Shown: positions 43,160-51,824 of the stretch, piece after piece
How the letters are laid out: each line of letters begins with the position of its first letter
Position numbering within the stretch: the stretch's first letter is position 1
Origin: JACCZH01 sp963729445
GTDB taxonomy: Bacteria > Chloroflexota > Chloroflexia > Thermomicrobiales > CFX8
Assembly (NCBI GenBank): GCA_963729445.1
Contig: CAVSNU010000005.1
Coordinates: 124,001 to 188,000 of the forward strand
DNA: 64,000 nt
Direction of reading: 5' to 3'
The notes under the pieces: generated by a model
Seen by the model: the letters and a program-made list of their open reading frames with translations, nothing else
Told to the model about the DNA's origin: nothing
Databases searched by the model: none
Made by a program: the position numbers and the translations under genes

Positions 43160-44902
43160 ATGCATTCAGGATTGCAACGACTGGCCGACGAGTTTCGCCA
43201 GGGTCACATCACACGTCGTGAGCTGGTGTGGAGAGCCAGTGGCTTCGTCGGTGGATTGTCACTCACCGGTTTTCTTGCCGCTTGCGGAGCGAGCGACGAA
43301 GATGCCAGCGTGGAAACACCGGATACCGCGAACCCCACGGTTGGAACCTCAGGTGGCACCGCCCCAACCGCAGCCGCAACAGACCCAACCGAGCCGGCCG
43401 AAGTCGCTCCAGGTGGAGAAGCGAAGAAGGGTGGCACGTTCTCGTTCGCCATCATCGCCGACCCGGTGCTGAACCCTCTCATCTCATCGGGCGTCCAGTC
43501 GGTCATGGTCAACAAGGTGCTCTTCAACGGCTTGACCAAACCCGAGCCCGGCACCCTTCAGCCGGTTCCGGATCTTGCGGAGAGCTGGGAACCGAACGAG
43601 GATTTCACCGAGTGGAGTTTCACGATCCGCGACGGCGTCACCTGGCACGACGGTGAGCCGTTCACGGTTGACGACGTCATTTTCACCTATGACCGCAAGA
43701 TGAACGAAGACGGGCTGACGGCTGCCTTCAAGGAGCTCACTTCGGTCGACAAGGTCGATGAGAAGACCGTGACATTCGTTCTTTCCGAGCCGATGGGGCA
43801 CTTTCCCGTGTTGATGAGCTACAACGAGTTCATCGTGCCCAAGCACATCCTCGAGGGCAAGACGATGGTGGATTTCACCGAGTTCTCGAAGCAGAACCCT
43901 GTTGGCACCGGGCCCTACATGATCGAGGAGTTCAACGCCGGCAACTACGTCTCCGCCACCAAGAATCCGAACTTCTATCTTGGTGAGCCTCACATCGACC
44001 GCTACGTCTTCAAGGTGTTACCGGATGTCAACTCCCAGGTGGCCCAGATTCGAACCGGCGAGCTGACCTTCGCGACGATCGAACCGGTAAATGTTGCAAC
44101 GCTCGAGAGCGCTCCCGGCATCGTCATCGACCCCATTGATTACGTCAACCATTACTACATCTCCTACCAGTGCACGCGGCCGATCTTCCAGGATCGCGAA
44201 GTGCGCCTGGGGTTATCGTATGCCCTCAACCGGCAGGCCATCCTCGATAGCGTGACCCTGGGTTACGGAACCATCGGTACGGGAACAATCCCCACCGCTC
44301 TCGGCTGGGCGTATAACGACCAGCTGGAACCGATTCCCTTCGACAAGGCGCGATGCCTCGAGCTCCTGGCTGAGGCCGGCTGGGAACCGAACGCAGAGGG
44401 CAAGCTCGAGAAGGATGGCCAGCCGCTCGCGTTCACGCTCTCGGTCGACAAGGGCAATCCGGCGCGCGAGCAGACGGCCACCATCGTCCAGCAGATGTTC
44501 ATTGACGTCGGTTGCGAAGTCGAGCTGGAGACCATGGACTGGGGCTCGTTCTCGCAGCAGCGCTGGCTTGGCGAAGACTACGACGCGATGCACATGTGGT
44601 GGATCACGCCGCCTGATCCAGACCAGCTGATCTTCTACGGCTGCGACGGCAGCAGTAACCACCCGAACTTCTGCAACGAAGAGATGACCGAGATTCTGGA
44701 GCAGGGTCGCTCGACGGCTGATCCGGCCGAGCGTGCCGAACTCTATTACCGCTACCAGGAGCTTCAGATGGAAGATCCGCCGGTGTCGGTCCTCTACTAC
44801 CCGAAGGAGATCCGGGTGTACCCCGAGGCCCTCAAGAACGTGCCGAACATCGGCATCCGGGACTGTTTCCTCTACTCATACGACATGTGGCTCGACCAGT
44901 AG
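43160..44902 (+). CDS. ABC transporter substrate-binding lipoprotein (peptide/SBP family 5)
   Basis: 580 residues; GAAGGAGGAGCGGCAC precedes the ATG. The N-terminus has RRELVWRASGFVGGLSLTGF and a lipobox-like LAACG, then a T/P/A-rich linker. The domain starts at GTFSFAIIADPVLNPLISSG and includes LAESWEPNEDFTEWSFTIRD and DGEPFTVDDVIFTYDRKM, typical of peptide/nickel-type (family 5) binding proteins. It delivers ligand to the two permeases encoded next. The RR may mark a Tat-like signal. Confidence 0.92.
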   Translation: MHSGLQRLADEFRQGHITRRELVWRASGFVGGLSLTGFLAACGASDEDASVETPDTANPTVGTSGGTAPTAAATDPTEPAEVAPGGEAKKGGTFSFAIIADPVLNPLISSGVQSVMVNKVLFNGLTKPEPGTLQPVPDLAESWEPNEDFTEWSFTIRDGVTWHDGEPFTVDDVIFTYDRKMNEDGLTAAFKELTSVDKVDEKTVTFVLSEPMGHFPVLMSYNEFIVPKHILEGKTMVDFTEFSKQNPVGTGPYMIEEFNAGNYVSATKNPNFYLGEPHIDRYVFKVLPDVNSQVAQIRTGELTFATIEPVNVATLESAPGIVIDPIDYVNHYYISYQCTRPIFQDREVRLGLSYALNRQAILDSVTLGYGTIGTGTIPTALGWAYNDQLEPIPFDKARCLELLAEAGWEPNAEGKLEKDGQPLAFTLSVDKGNPAREQTATIVQQMFIDVGCEVELETMDWGSFSQQRWLGEDYDAMHMWWITPPDPDQLIFYGCDGSSNHPNFCNEEMTEILEQGRSTADPAERAELYYRYQELQMEDPPVSVLYYPKEIRVYPEALKNVPNIGIRDCFLYSYDMWLDQ

Positions 44903-44963
44903 AGAACACCGGAGAGAGGCTGCAACACAGCCGTCATCGCGAGCGCAGCGTAACGTGACCGGA

Positions 44964-45000
44964 GGATCTCGTGCCCATTAACGAAGGTGGGCCGAGATCC
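44964..45000. repeat. Inverted repeat related to that at 38875
   Basis: GGATCTCG (44964-44971) pairs with CGAGATCC (44993-45000), and the stem continues inward with GCCCA/TGGGC after one bulged base. Upstream GTCATCGCGAGCGCAGCG resembles the left arm of the 38875 element. It sits between the binding-protein and permease genes. Confidence 0.6.
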
Positions 45001-45056
45001 CTCCACTGCAACCAGGATGTCACGTCTCGTGTACCTCACTCGAGTCAGGGGGGCCT

Positions 45057-46006
45057 GTGGGCGCATACGTAATACAGCGACTACTCCATTCAGTCATCGT
45101 GTTAATTATCATCTCCATCGTGACGTTCGGACTCGTCAAGGCCGCACCAGGTGGTCCCGGAATCCTGGTCGATCCAACACTCACGCCGGAGTCCCGCGAA
45201 CAGATGGCACGCGGGACTCGGCCTGGACGATCCGGTGCCAGTGCAGTACGTCAAATGGGTGAGTAAGGCGGTAACCGGAGACTTCGGCCGCTCGATTATG
45301 CAGAAGCGGCCAGTGATGGACATGATTGTGGAGCGCCTGCCCGCGACCGCCGAGCTCGCCGGTGTGGGACTGCTGCTCGCGGTCATCGTCGGCATCCCCT
45401 TAGGGCTGATCGCTGCCCAGCGAGCGAACTCCATCTGGGACCGGCTCATCGTATTGCTCGGCACGCTCGGCATTGCGATCCCCGGCTTCTGGTTTGCGAT
45501 CCTGCTGATCATCCTCTTCTCCGTCCATCTCGGTTGGCTGCCCTCTGGCCGGCCGGTTCACGATCGGGGATGCCGGCTTTGTCGACCGGGTCAAGCACCT
45601 GATCCTGCCGGCCCTGGTGATCGCGCTGTATTCACTCGCGCAGCTCACCTACTTCACGCGCTCCAGCATGTTAGAGGTCCTGCGGGCCGACTACATTCGG
45701 ACCGCTCGAACCAAGGGGCTCACTGAGCGCGGGGTGATGACACGCCACGCGCTACGCAACGGTCTCATCCCGGTTGTCACGATGCTGGGATTAATGCTCC
45801 CCCGGCTGATCGGCGGCGCGGTGATCACGGAAACCGTCTTTGGCTGGCCGGGGATGGGCAGGCTCGCGGCTGACGCTGCATTCCAGCGCGACTATCCACT
45901 GATCATGGGTATCACCCTCGTGGTGTCGGTGATCGTCATTCTCAGCAATCTCCTGACGGATCTCATGTACTCGGTCATTGACCCTCGTATTCGACTCGGA
46001 AAGTAG
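45057..46006 (+). pseudogene. Peptide-type ABC permease (DppB-like), two frameshifts
   Basis: Joined frames give about 315 residues. Start MGAYVIQRLLHSVIVLIIIS and FGLVKAAPGG are the DppB/OppB N-terminus; then LGLDDPVPVQYVKWVSKAVT and GDFGRSIMQKRPVMDMIVER, IPLGLIAAQRANSIWDRLIV, the EAA-like loop ADYIRTARTKGLTERGVMTR, and a C-terminal LLTDLMYSVIDPRIRLGK. Frames change near 45210 (one extra base) and near 45550. The sequence is otherwise intact. It makes the inner-membrane pore with the second permease. Confidence 0.82.
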
Positions 46007-46018
46007 AGGGACAGGGCA

Positions 46019-46932
46019 ATGAGCACCGACACCAGTACACAAACGACTGGAAAAGTCAGCAGCAACCTGCTCATTCGCGAACCTATTCATCGCTCGGCGC
46101 TAGCTGATTTCTGGATGCGTTTCCGCAGGAATCGCTTCGCCGTCGTGTCGGCAGGCTTCCTTATCCTGATCCACGTTGTGACGCTGCTTGCGCCGCTCAT
46201 CGCGCCATACACACCCGAGCGGATCGACCTCAACAACCCACTCGTGACCTTCTCGTCCGAATACCTGCTGGGGACAGACGAGAATGGACGGGACATCTTC
46301 TCCCGCCTGCTGTTTGGCGGACGCGTGTCGCTGATCGTTGGACTGGCGGCGGTCATCATCGCCGTGCTGATCGGGACGCCGCTGGGGGCGATATCCGGCT
46401 ACGCGGCAGGCCCGGCCGATTCGGTCATCATGCGCATCACCGACGCCTTTCTGGCGATCCCGACCTTCTTTCTGCTACTCACCGTGCTGACCCTCTTTGG
46501 GACCACGCTGACGAACATCGTGCTGGTCATCGGGTTAACCAGTTGGATGAGCGTGGCCCGCATCGTGCGCGGTGAGGTCCTGAAGACGAAAGGGGAAGAG
46601 TTCATCACCGCCGCACGGGTGAGTGGGGCGAGCGCCAACCGCATCGTGATTCGCCACGTGCTGCCGCAGGCGATCCCGTCAATTATCGTCTCGGCAACGC
46701 TCGGCGTTGCCTTCGCGATCCTGACCGAGAGCTCGCTCTCGTTCCTCGGCCTGGGCATCCAGCCCCCACTGCCAAGCTGGGGCAACATGCTGTCGTCAAG
46801 CCAGTACTATGTCTGGAGCGCGCCGCGGCTGGCGGTCTACCCGGCATCCTGATCGTGCTCACCGTTCTGGCCTACAACACCTTGGGTAACGCGTTAAGAG
46901 ACACCCTCGATCCACGGCTACGTGGCCGTTGA
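46019..46932 (+). pseudogene. Peptide-type ABC permease (DppC-like), C-terminal frameshift
   Basis: The first 275 residues are normal for DppC: FRRNRFAVVSAGFLILIHVV, YLLGTDENGRDIFSRLLFGG, and the EAA loop GEEFITAARVSGASANRIVI. Near 46844 a missing C ends the frame early; in the other frame the tail reads GILIVLTVLAYNTLGNALRD and TLDPRLRGR to a TGA at 46930-46932. One indel therefore truncates the last two helices. No OppD/OppF ATPase genes follow. Confidence 0.82.
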
Positions 46933-46968
46933 TCTGTCGTTTCGCATGTATGGGAAAGGGAACTTCAA

Positions 46969-47811
46969 GTGCCGTTTGAACGACCACAGTGGCCCAACGG
47001 CCAGCGCTGCGCGGTCACGTTGACCTTCGATAACTTCGGCGAGTCGCTCGATCTGCTGCGCTACGGCCACGCCGGTGGGGCCAACGCCGATGGTGTGTAC
47101 GCTCCTCGGCGCGGTATCGAGCGCGTTCTCGATCTCCTCGAACGCAAGGGGATTCCCGCGACCTTCTACCTCGAGGGCTGGAATGTCCGCAAGTACCCGG
47201 AGCTGGCGTGTGAGATTATCGCCCGTGGCCACGAAGTGGCCGCCCATGGCTGGATGCACGAGACCTGGAACGAGCTTGCTCCGGAGCGCGAGCAAGAGCT
47301 GATCAAGCGGACAACCGAGACGATCGCCGAGATTACCGGGCAGGCGCCGCGCGGCTGGCGCTCGCCGGCTGGACTCACGACAACGTCGACACTGTCGCTC
47401 CTGCACAAGGCCGGTTACTTCTACGACAGCTCCATGGGCGACGACGATATCCCGTACATGATCCAGACCGGAGACGGCGAGAGCGAGATCATTGAGCTGC
47501 CCTGGTCCTGGCCGCTGGATGACGCCGTCTACTATGCCCACCCTGGAACGATACGCCGGCCAAATGAGGTGGTTGATCTTTGGATCGATGAGTTCCATGC
47601 GGCGAATGAGCTGACTGGAACCTACATGCTGGTCTGTCATCCCCGCTACGCAGGTCGTCCGTCGCGCATCCTGGCACTTGAGCGCCTGATCGACCACATC
47701 CAGGAGCATGACGGTATCTGGTTCGCGCGCTGTGACGAGATGGCCGAGGTCGTTCAAGGAGCGAGCTGGCTGCCGCATCATGCCGCGCCGGCTGTCATGG
47801 AGGCTGACTGA
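46969..47811 (+). CDS. Polysaccharide deacetylase (NodB-like)
   Basis: 280 residues, GTG start. The NodB motifs are TLTFDNFGESLD (here TFDN instead of TFDD), GHEVAAHGWMHETWNELAPE (HxxxH), RGWRSPAGLTTTSTLSLLHK and a final YMLVCHPRYAGRPSR. The change of the second D to N in motif 1 is seen in the PuuE/allantoinase-like group. Metal-dependent N-deacylase in the cytosol; substrate unknown. Follows the ABC genes closely. Confidence 0.88.
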   Translation: MPFERPQWPNGQRCAVTLTFDNFGESLDLLRYGHAGGANADGVYAPRRGIERVLDLLERKGIPATFYLEGWNVRKYPELACEIIARGHEVAAHGWMHETWNELAPEREQELIKRTTETIAEITGQAPRGWRSPAGLTTTSTLSLLHKAGYFYDSSMGDDDIPYMIQTGDGESEIIELPWSWPLDDAVYYAHPGTIRRPNEVVDLWIDEFHAANELTGTYMLVCHPRYAGRPSRILALERLIDHIQEHDGIWFARCDEMAEVVQGASWLPHHAAPAVMEAD

Positions 47812-47813
47812 TG

Positions 47814-48025
47814 GCGATCGGTCAACGGGTCGTGAGGGTGGAGGAGATCTACCACTGGAAGTGGACATGGTTCTGGAGGTCGAGCCTGGCGCTCCGCCGT
47901 TTGCGATGGAGGGCGTCGGACTCGATCGCCACTGCGATGTCGTGCGGGTTACTGCGGACGGCTATGAATTGCTGACGCCGTTTGACCGTGGATTACTCGT
48001 CGTCAACGGAAAGGCCTCCGACTGA
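47814..48025 (+). pseudogene. M24 (Xaa-Pro peptidase family) C-terminal remnant
   Basis: About 55 codons reading PLEVDMVLEVEPGAPPFAME, DRHCDVVRVTADGYELLTPF and DRGLLVV. The LEVDMVLEVEP and D/E-V-VTxDGYELLT pattern matches the last metal-ligand strand and tail of M24 creatinase/prolidase proteins. The catalytic core and N-terminal domain are missing. It lies between the deacetylase stop and the LLM start, both overlapping by a few bases, so a deletion has fused these genes. Confidence 0.6.
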
Positions 48026-48924
48026 TGAGGTTCGGAATCGCCCTGCCTAACTATCCGGCAGGCGCCACGGTGGAGGGCGTCGTTCAGGTTGCCCAGGCAG
48101 CAGAAGAGCTTGGTTTCGTGTCTGCCTGGACGACCGACCACGTCATCATGCCGGTCGATCATACAGGTCCGTACCGTGAGATCTATGAACCACTGATGAC
48201 GCTTGCCTATGTGGCCGCCCTCACCGAGCGGATCACACTCGGGATTTCGGTCATTGTCGTTCCGCAGCGCAACGGAATTGTGCTGGCGAAGGAGCTGGCA
48301 ACACTGGACCATCTCACCAAAGGCAGGCTCATCGCCGGCGTGGGCGCCGGCTGGAATAAAGCCGAATTTGAGATGCTCGGTGCCGGCGACCGCTTCCATT
48401 ATCGCGGGAAACACCTCGACGAGACCCTGCGCGTCTGGCGTCACCTGTGGACCACGCCCGAAGCCGGCTTTACCGGACGCTTCTACAATCTGCCGGCAGT
48501 CGCGTTCGGACCCTTACCGGTGCAACAGGGCGGACCACCCTTCTGGGTCGGCGGATCATCGGAAGCGGCGCGGCGTCGGGCCGGGCGCTTCGGCGCTGCC
48601 TGGCATCCGGTCGGAATCAGCGCCCAGGACCTCGCCGAGCAGGGCCGGCTTGTTCGGGAGACCGCTGAACAGGAGGGTAGACCTACGCCGGAGTTCGCGC
48701 CTCGGTTACCGATGAGGTTTGGACCCAGCCAGGGCGGTCAGATGACTGCCAGCCGCATGACCGTCCTCGAAGCTGAGCCGGCCGAGATGGTTGAGAAGCT
48801 GAAAGCCTATGAGGAAGCGGGCGCGAGCGAAATCCTGTGCGTGTTTGGTTCCCCCGACGGTGCCTACGTGGTTGAGCAGATGCGCATCCTCAACAGCGAG
48901 GTGATGCCGGCGTTTCGCGGCTAA
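48025..48924 (+). CDS. LLM-class (F420-type) flavin-dependent oxidoreductase
   Basis: 299 residues. MRFGIALPNYPAGATVEGVV, LGFVSAWTTDHVIMPVDH, LITLGISVIVVPQRNG-like stretch and LTKGRLIAGVGAGWNKAEFE are the luciferase-like barrel of the TIGR03619 F420 group, and GGPPFWVGGSSEAARRRAG is the second signature. The cofactor F420 is likely but not shown by sequence alone. The start (TGATGAGG) overlaps the M24 remnant stop. Confidence 0.9.
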   Translation: MRFGIALPNYPAGATVEGVVQVAQAAEELGFVSAWTTDHVIMPVDHTGPYREIYEPLMTLAYVAALTERITLGISVIVVPQRNGIVLAKELATLDHLTKGRLIAGVGAGWNKAEFEMLGAGDRFHYRGKHLDETLRVWRHLWTTPEAGFTGRFYNLPAVAFGPLPVQQGGPPFWVGGSSEAARRRAGRFGAAWHPVGISAQDLAEQGRLVRETAEQEGRPTPEFAPRLPMRFGPSQGGQMTASRMTVLEAEPAEMVEKLKAYEEAGASEILCVFGSPDGAYVVEQMRILNSEVMPAFRG

Positions 48925-48935
48925 TAGAGCCTGAC

Positions 48936-48967
48936 TGGTGGAGGCGCGTGGGGCGGAGCCTCCACCA
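48936..48967. terminator. Bidirectional hairpin between convergent genes
   Basis: TGGTGGAGGC (48936-48945) and GCCTCCACCA (48958-48967) form a perfect 10-base stem with a 12-base loop. It lies between the LLM stop (48924) and the cytochrome bc stop (48988) and can serve both strands. Confidence 0.65.
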
Positions 48968-48987
48968 CCCCCTTCTCAGGCGCCCTG

Positions 48988-50424
48988 CTACTCCGCAGCC
49001 GTGTCGCCATCGAGCGTCTCCAGGAAATCGACCAGAGCCTCCAGGTGCTCTGGCTCGATCGTGCCCGCATAACCCGGCATGTTACCGCGACCGCGCAGGA
49101 TGGTGGTCGTGATGATCTCGCGATCGAGACGCCTGCCGACATCGTCAAGCGGGGGGCCGGTACTCCCACCGAAGCCGCCAAGCGAATGACACGCTTGGCA
49201 TGCCTGCTCCTGAAACACCTGCGCGCCGAAGCGCTCGTTCTCGTCGAGCCCTTCTAGCGCGGCGGCAGGAAAGGGAATTTCGTCAGTGGCTTCCAGAATC
49301 GGCGACCAGGGAGCGCGATGTCCCTGGTAACTGAGCGCGACGAACGCCACCAGCATCAACACCACCGAGACGACAGCCCATGGGCGGCGGCGTGGGCTCC
49401 GCTCGCCCCGGTTGGCCAGGAAAGGTAGCCCGATCAACACCACTCCGATAAGCGCGGGCAAACCGACGATCACGAGCGTCTCTATCTCGTGGGGGATGAG
49501 GGCCAGCAGCGCGAAGAACCAGAGGAAGTACCAATCCGGCCGCGGATACGTCACGATGAACGTCGGGTCGGCGATGCTGTGAAGGTCGGGCGGACCAAGC
49601 ACAATCGCCATCCCGATAATCACGAGGACCAGCACGAAACCAGCAAATGCATCTCTCCAATACGAATCCGGGAAGAACGGAATGCCCTGTTCGTGCAAGA
49701 TGCGCTGGTACTTCTCATGGTATGTTGCCGGGTCAACCGGCTCACCCTCTTTCGGCGGCTCCGACACTCCCAGGCGCACCACCAGGTAGAGATGCACGGC
49801 CAGAAACATGAATAACATCGCCGGTAGAAGGAAGACGTGCGTTGCATAGAAGCGCGTCAGGGTAGCAGGGCCGACTGTCCAGCCGGCCACGATAAGCTGC
49901 ATCAGGACGTCGCCGATCACCGGCACCTGTCCGGCCTGGGCTGCGGCAACCACGATGCCCCAATACGAGCCCTGATCCCAGCGCAGGAGCTGTCCGGTAA
50001 AACCAAGGGCGAGCGTCAACAGTAACAAGATCGACCCTGAAACCCAGGTGAACTCGCGTGGGTACTTGTATGCGCCAATGAGGAACACCTGGGAGAGGTG
50101 GGCGAAGACGAGCGTCACCATCGCGGCGGCACCCCAGTAGTGAATGCCGCGAACGGCCTTGCCCAGCATGCTGTCTTCGGTGATGAACTGGATACTCTGA
50201 AACGCCGCATTCGGAGACGGAACGTAGACCATCGCGAGCGCCACACCCGTCACCACCTGCACGACCAGCGCCACCAGCACCATGCTGCCCAGGACATAGG
50301 ACCAGTCAATGTCCTTCGGCACCGGGTGGCTGATCACCGGCCAGATCCCGGTCCGAATGCCGAGGCGTTCATCAAGCCAGTCAAAGACGCGGGATGATGG
50401 TTCTCGAACACTTATCCTGCTCAC
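48988..50424 (-). CDS. Cytochrome b of the bc complex fused to a c-type cytochrome domain
   Basis: 478 residues from the GTG at 50424, which has AGGAGGGG 6 bases upstream; an ATG at 50442 is the alternative. Cytochrome b helices carry heme histidines in GKAVRGIHYWGAAAMVTLVF/AH and TRFYATHVFLLPAMLFMFLA/VH. PRPDWYFLWFFALL is the PDWY variant of the Qo motif, as in Gram-positive and b6f-type proteins. After the last helix a mono-heme domain follows with CQACHSLGG and NMPGYAG (Met ligand). It oxidises quinol and passes electrons to the Rieske protein and on to the oxidase. Last gene of the operon. Confidence 0.92.
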   Translation of the reverse strand: MSRISVREPSSRVFDWLDERLGIRTGIWPVISHPVPKDIDWSYVLGSMVLVALVVQVVTGVALAMVYVPSPNAAFQSIQFITEDSMLGKAVRGIHYWGAAAMVTLVFAHLSQVFLIGAYKYPREFTWVSGSILLLLTLALGFTGQLLRWDQGSYWGIVVAAAQAGQVPVIGDVLMQLIVAGWTVGPATLTRFYATHVFLLPAMLFMFLAVHLYLVVRLGVSEPPKEGEPVDPATYHEKYQRILHEQGIPFFPDSYWRDAFAGFVLVLVIIGMAIVLGPPDLHSIADPTFIVTYPRPDWYFLWFFALLALIPHEIETLVIVGLPALIGVVLIGLPFLANRGERSPRRRPWAVVSVVLMLVAFVALSYQGHRAPWSPILEATDEIPFPAAALEGLDENERFGAQVFQEQACQACHSLGGFGGSTGPPLDDVGRRLDREIITTTILRGRGNMPGYAGTIEPEHLEALVDFLETLDGDTAAE

Positions 50425-50438
50425 CGTCGCTCCCCTCC

Positions 50439-50996
50439 TCACAGCCTGGTTCGTCGCCGTGCGTGGGCCAATTCCTCGGGGCGGGGTGGCAGGGGGCGTG
50501 TCTGCACCTGGAGCCGGCCGTCAACGATCCGCGTGGTGAACTCGTAGAGCTTGTGCTGTGGCGGTCCCGCGGCGGGCGACCCATCCTGGTAGAACACGCC
50601 GCCGTGGCATGGGCACACGAAGATCCGCGCCGATTGCAGCCAGTTCACCGGGCAGCCGAGGTGCGTACAGTGCACCGAGAAGACAACAAACTCCTGGGGA
50701 CCGATCCGGCGCACGTACACCGACGTCAGAGCCGTCAAGCCCGCCCATGGCAGAGGCGAGGGGTCTTCATAGGCGACGAGCACCGCCTCGCCCTCAGGAA
50801 ACTCGTCCACTTCGCCAACATCGACCCAACGCGGCTCCGGCTGGCGTACAAGCGGCAAGAGCAAATAGCCGATCACCGGCAGACCGACGAGCGCACCGAT
50901 CGCCAGGGTGAGCACCACGCTGACGTTGGTCAGGAATCGCCGGCGCTCAGGACTTACCGGCCCCGCATGACGCCGTTCCGTGTCGACCTCAGCCAC
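50439..50996 (-). CDS. qcrA: Rieske iron-sulfur protein of the bc complex
   Basis: 185 residues from GTG 50996 (GAGAGGGA upstream). A twin-positive N-terminus (SPERRRFLTNVSVVLTLAIG) leads to one membrane anchor. The cluster ligands are CTHLGC and CPCHGG (Cys-His pairs). This is the high-potential [2Fe-2S] subunit. It overlaps the preceding COX4-like stop by 8 bases and is 14 bases from the cytochrome b start. Confidence 0.93.
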   Translation of the reverse strand: MAEVDTERRHAGPVSPERRRFLTNVSVVLTLAIGALVGLPVIGYLLLPLVRQPEPRWVDVGEVDEFPEGEAVLVAYEDPSPLPWAGLTALTSVYVRRIGPQEFVVFSVHCTHLGCPVNWLQSARIFVCPCHGGVFYQDGSPAAGPPQHKLYEFTTRIVDGRLQVQTRPLPPRPEELAHARRRTRL

Positions 50997-51240
50997 GTTC
51001 TTCCCTCTCCATGACGGGGGTGAGCGCGCCTTCTTCCTCTGCCGCTTCCTGTTCAACGATCAGATCGATGATCCAGCCGCGTACCGCCCAGGCGAACAGG
51101 ACCAGTCCACCAGCTGCCACCAGAGGGCCGAGCGTGAGCCCAGAGGCAAAGACCGTAATCCCTAACCCCATCACCATCGGCCAGATCGTCGGCTGCGGGA
51201 GATGGATGTGCTCTGCTTCCTCCGGCTCGCGCTCATGCAT
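50989..51240 (-). CDS. Small two-span oxidase subunit (COX4/CtaF-like)
   Basis: 83 residues with two hydrophobic helices (LPQPTIWPMVMGLGITVFAS and LTLGPLVAAGGLVLFAWAVR). It has the length and position of the subunit IV-type protein between ctaE and qcr genes in Thermomicrobia and Actinobacteria. ATG chosen at 51240 (GAGGTGACTGAG upstream). No cofactor site. It stabilises the oxidase in the family. Confidence 0.75.
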   Translation of the reverse strand: MHEREPEEAEHIHLPQPTIWPMVMGLGITVFASGLTLGPLVAAGGLVLFAWAVRGWIIDLIVEQEAAEEEGALTPVMEREERG

Positions 51241-51269
51241 CTCAGTCACCTCATTTCCCGGCACGATCA

Positions 51270-51824
51270 TCAAGAGCTCGACCAGAGATAGACGAGCGAG
51301 AAGATGACGACCCAGACGACATCGACGAAGTGCCAGTAGAGTGAAATCGCCTGTAACGCCCCTTCGCCGATGCGGAGAAAGCTGCGTCGTCTCGTGAGCA
51401 GCCCCAGGATCGACAGCAAGATGAGGCCAACGAAGACGTGCAAGCCGTGGAACCCGGTGAGCAAGTAGAACGACGACGTGAACGAGCCCGTTTCCAGGGT
51501 GAAATTCTCATTGACGAGCTCGCTAAACTCCCACAGCTGGCCAAGCAGGAACGTGGCTCCCAGCAATATGGTCGCCACCAGCCACACACGCGTACCTCGC
51601 AGATCGCGGCGTTCAAGCCGGCGCTCGGCAAAGACGGCCGTGCCGCTGCTGGAGAAGAGCGCCAGGCTGAATAACGCGGTCCGGCCGACATCCAGGTGGT
51701 CACGTAGCTCTACGCCAACGCCCTCCAGATGCCACAGATAGACGATGATCAAGAAGATGAAAAACACCGCCTCCGAGCCGATAAAGAAGAACATCCCGAG
51801 CCGGTTGTGACTGATATCCATCAC
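51270..51824 (-). CDS. ctaE: Cytochrome c oxidase subunit III
   Basis: 184 residues with five helices, the short form of subunit III. GFHGLHVFVGLILLSILGLL and ISLYWHFVDVVWVVIFSLVY are the conserved end motifs. Its ATG overlaps the ctaD stop by 4 bases (translational coupling). Confidence 0.93.
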   Translation of the reverse strand: MMDISHNRLGMFFFIGSEAVFFIFLIIVYLWHLEGVGVELRDHLDVGRTALFSLALFSSSGTAVFAERRLERRDLRGTRVWLVATILLGATFLLGQLWEFSELVNENFTLETGSFTSSFYLLTGFHGLHVFVGLILLSILGLLTRRRSFLRIGEGALQAISLYWHFVDVVWVVIFSLVYLWSSS

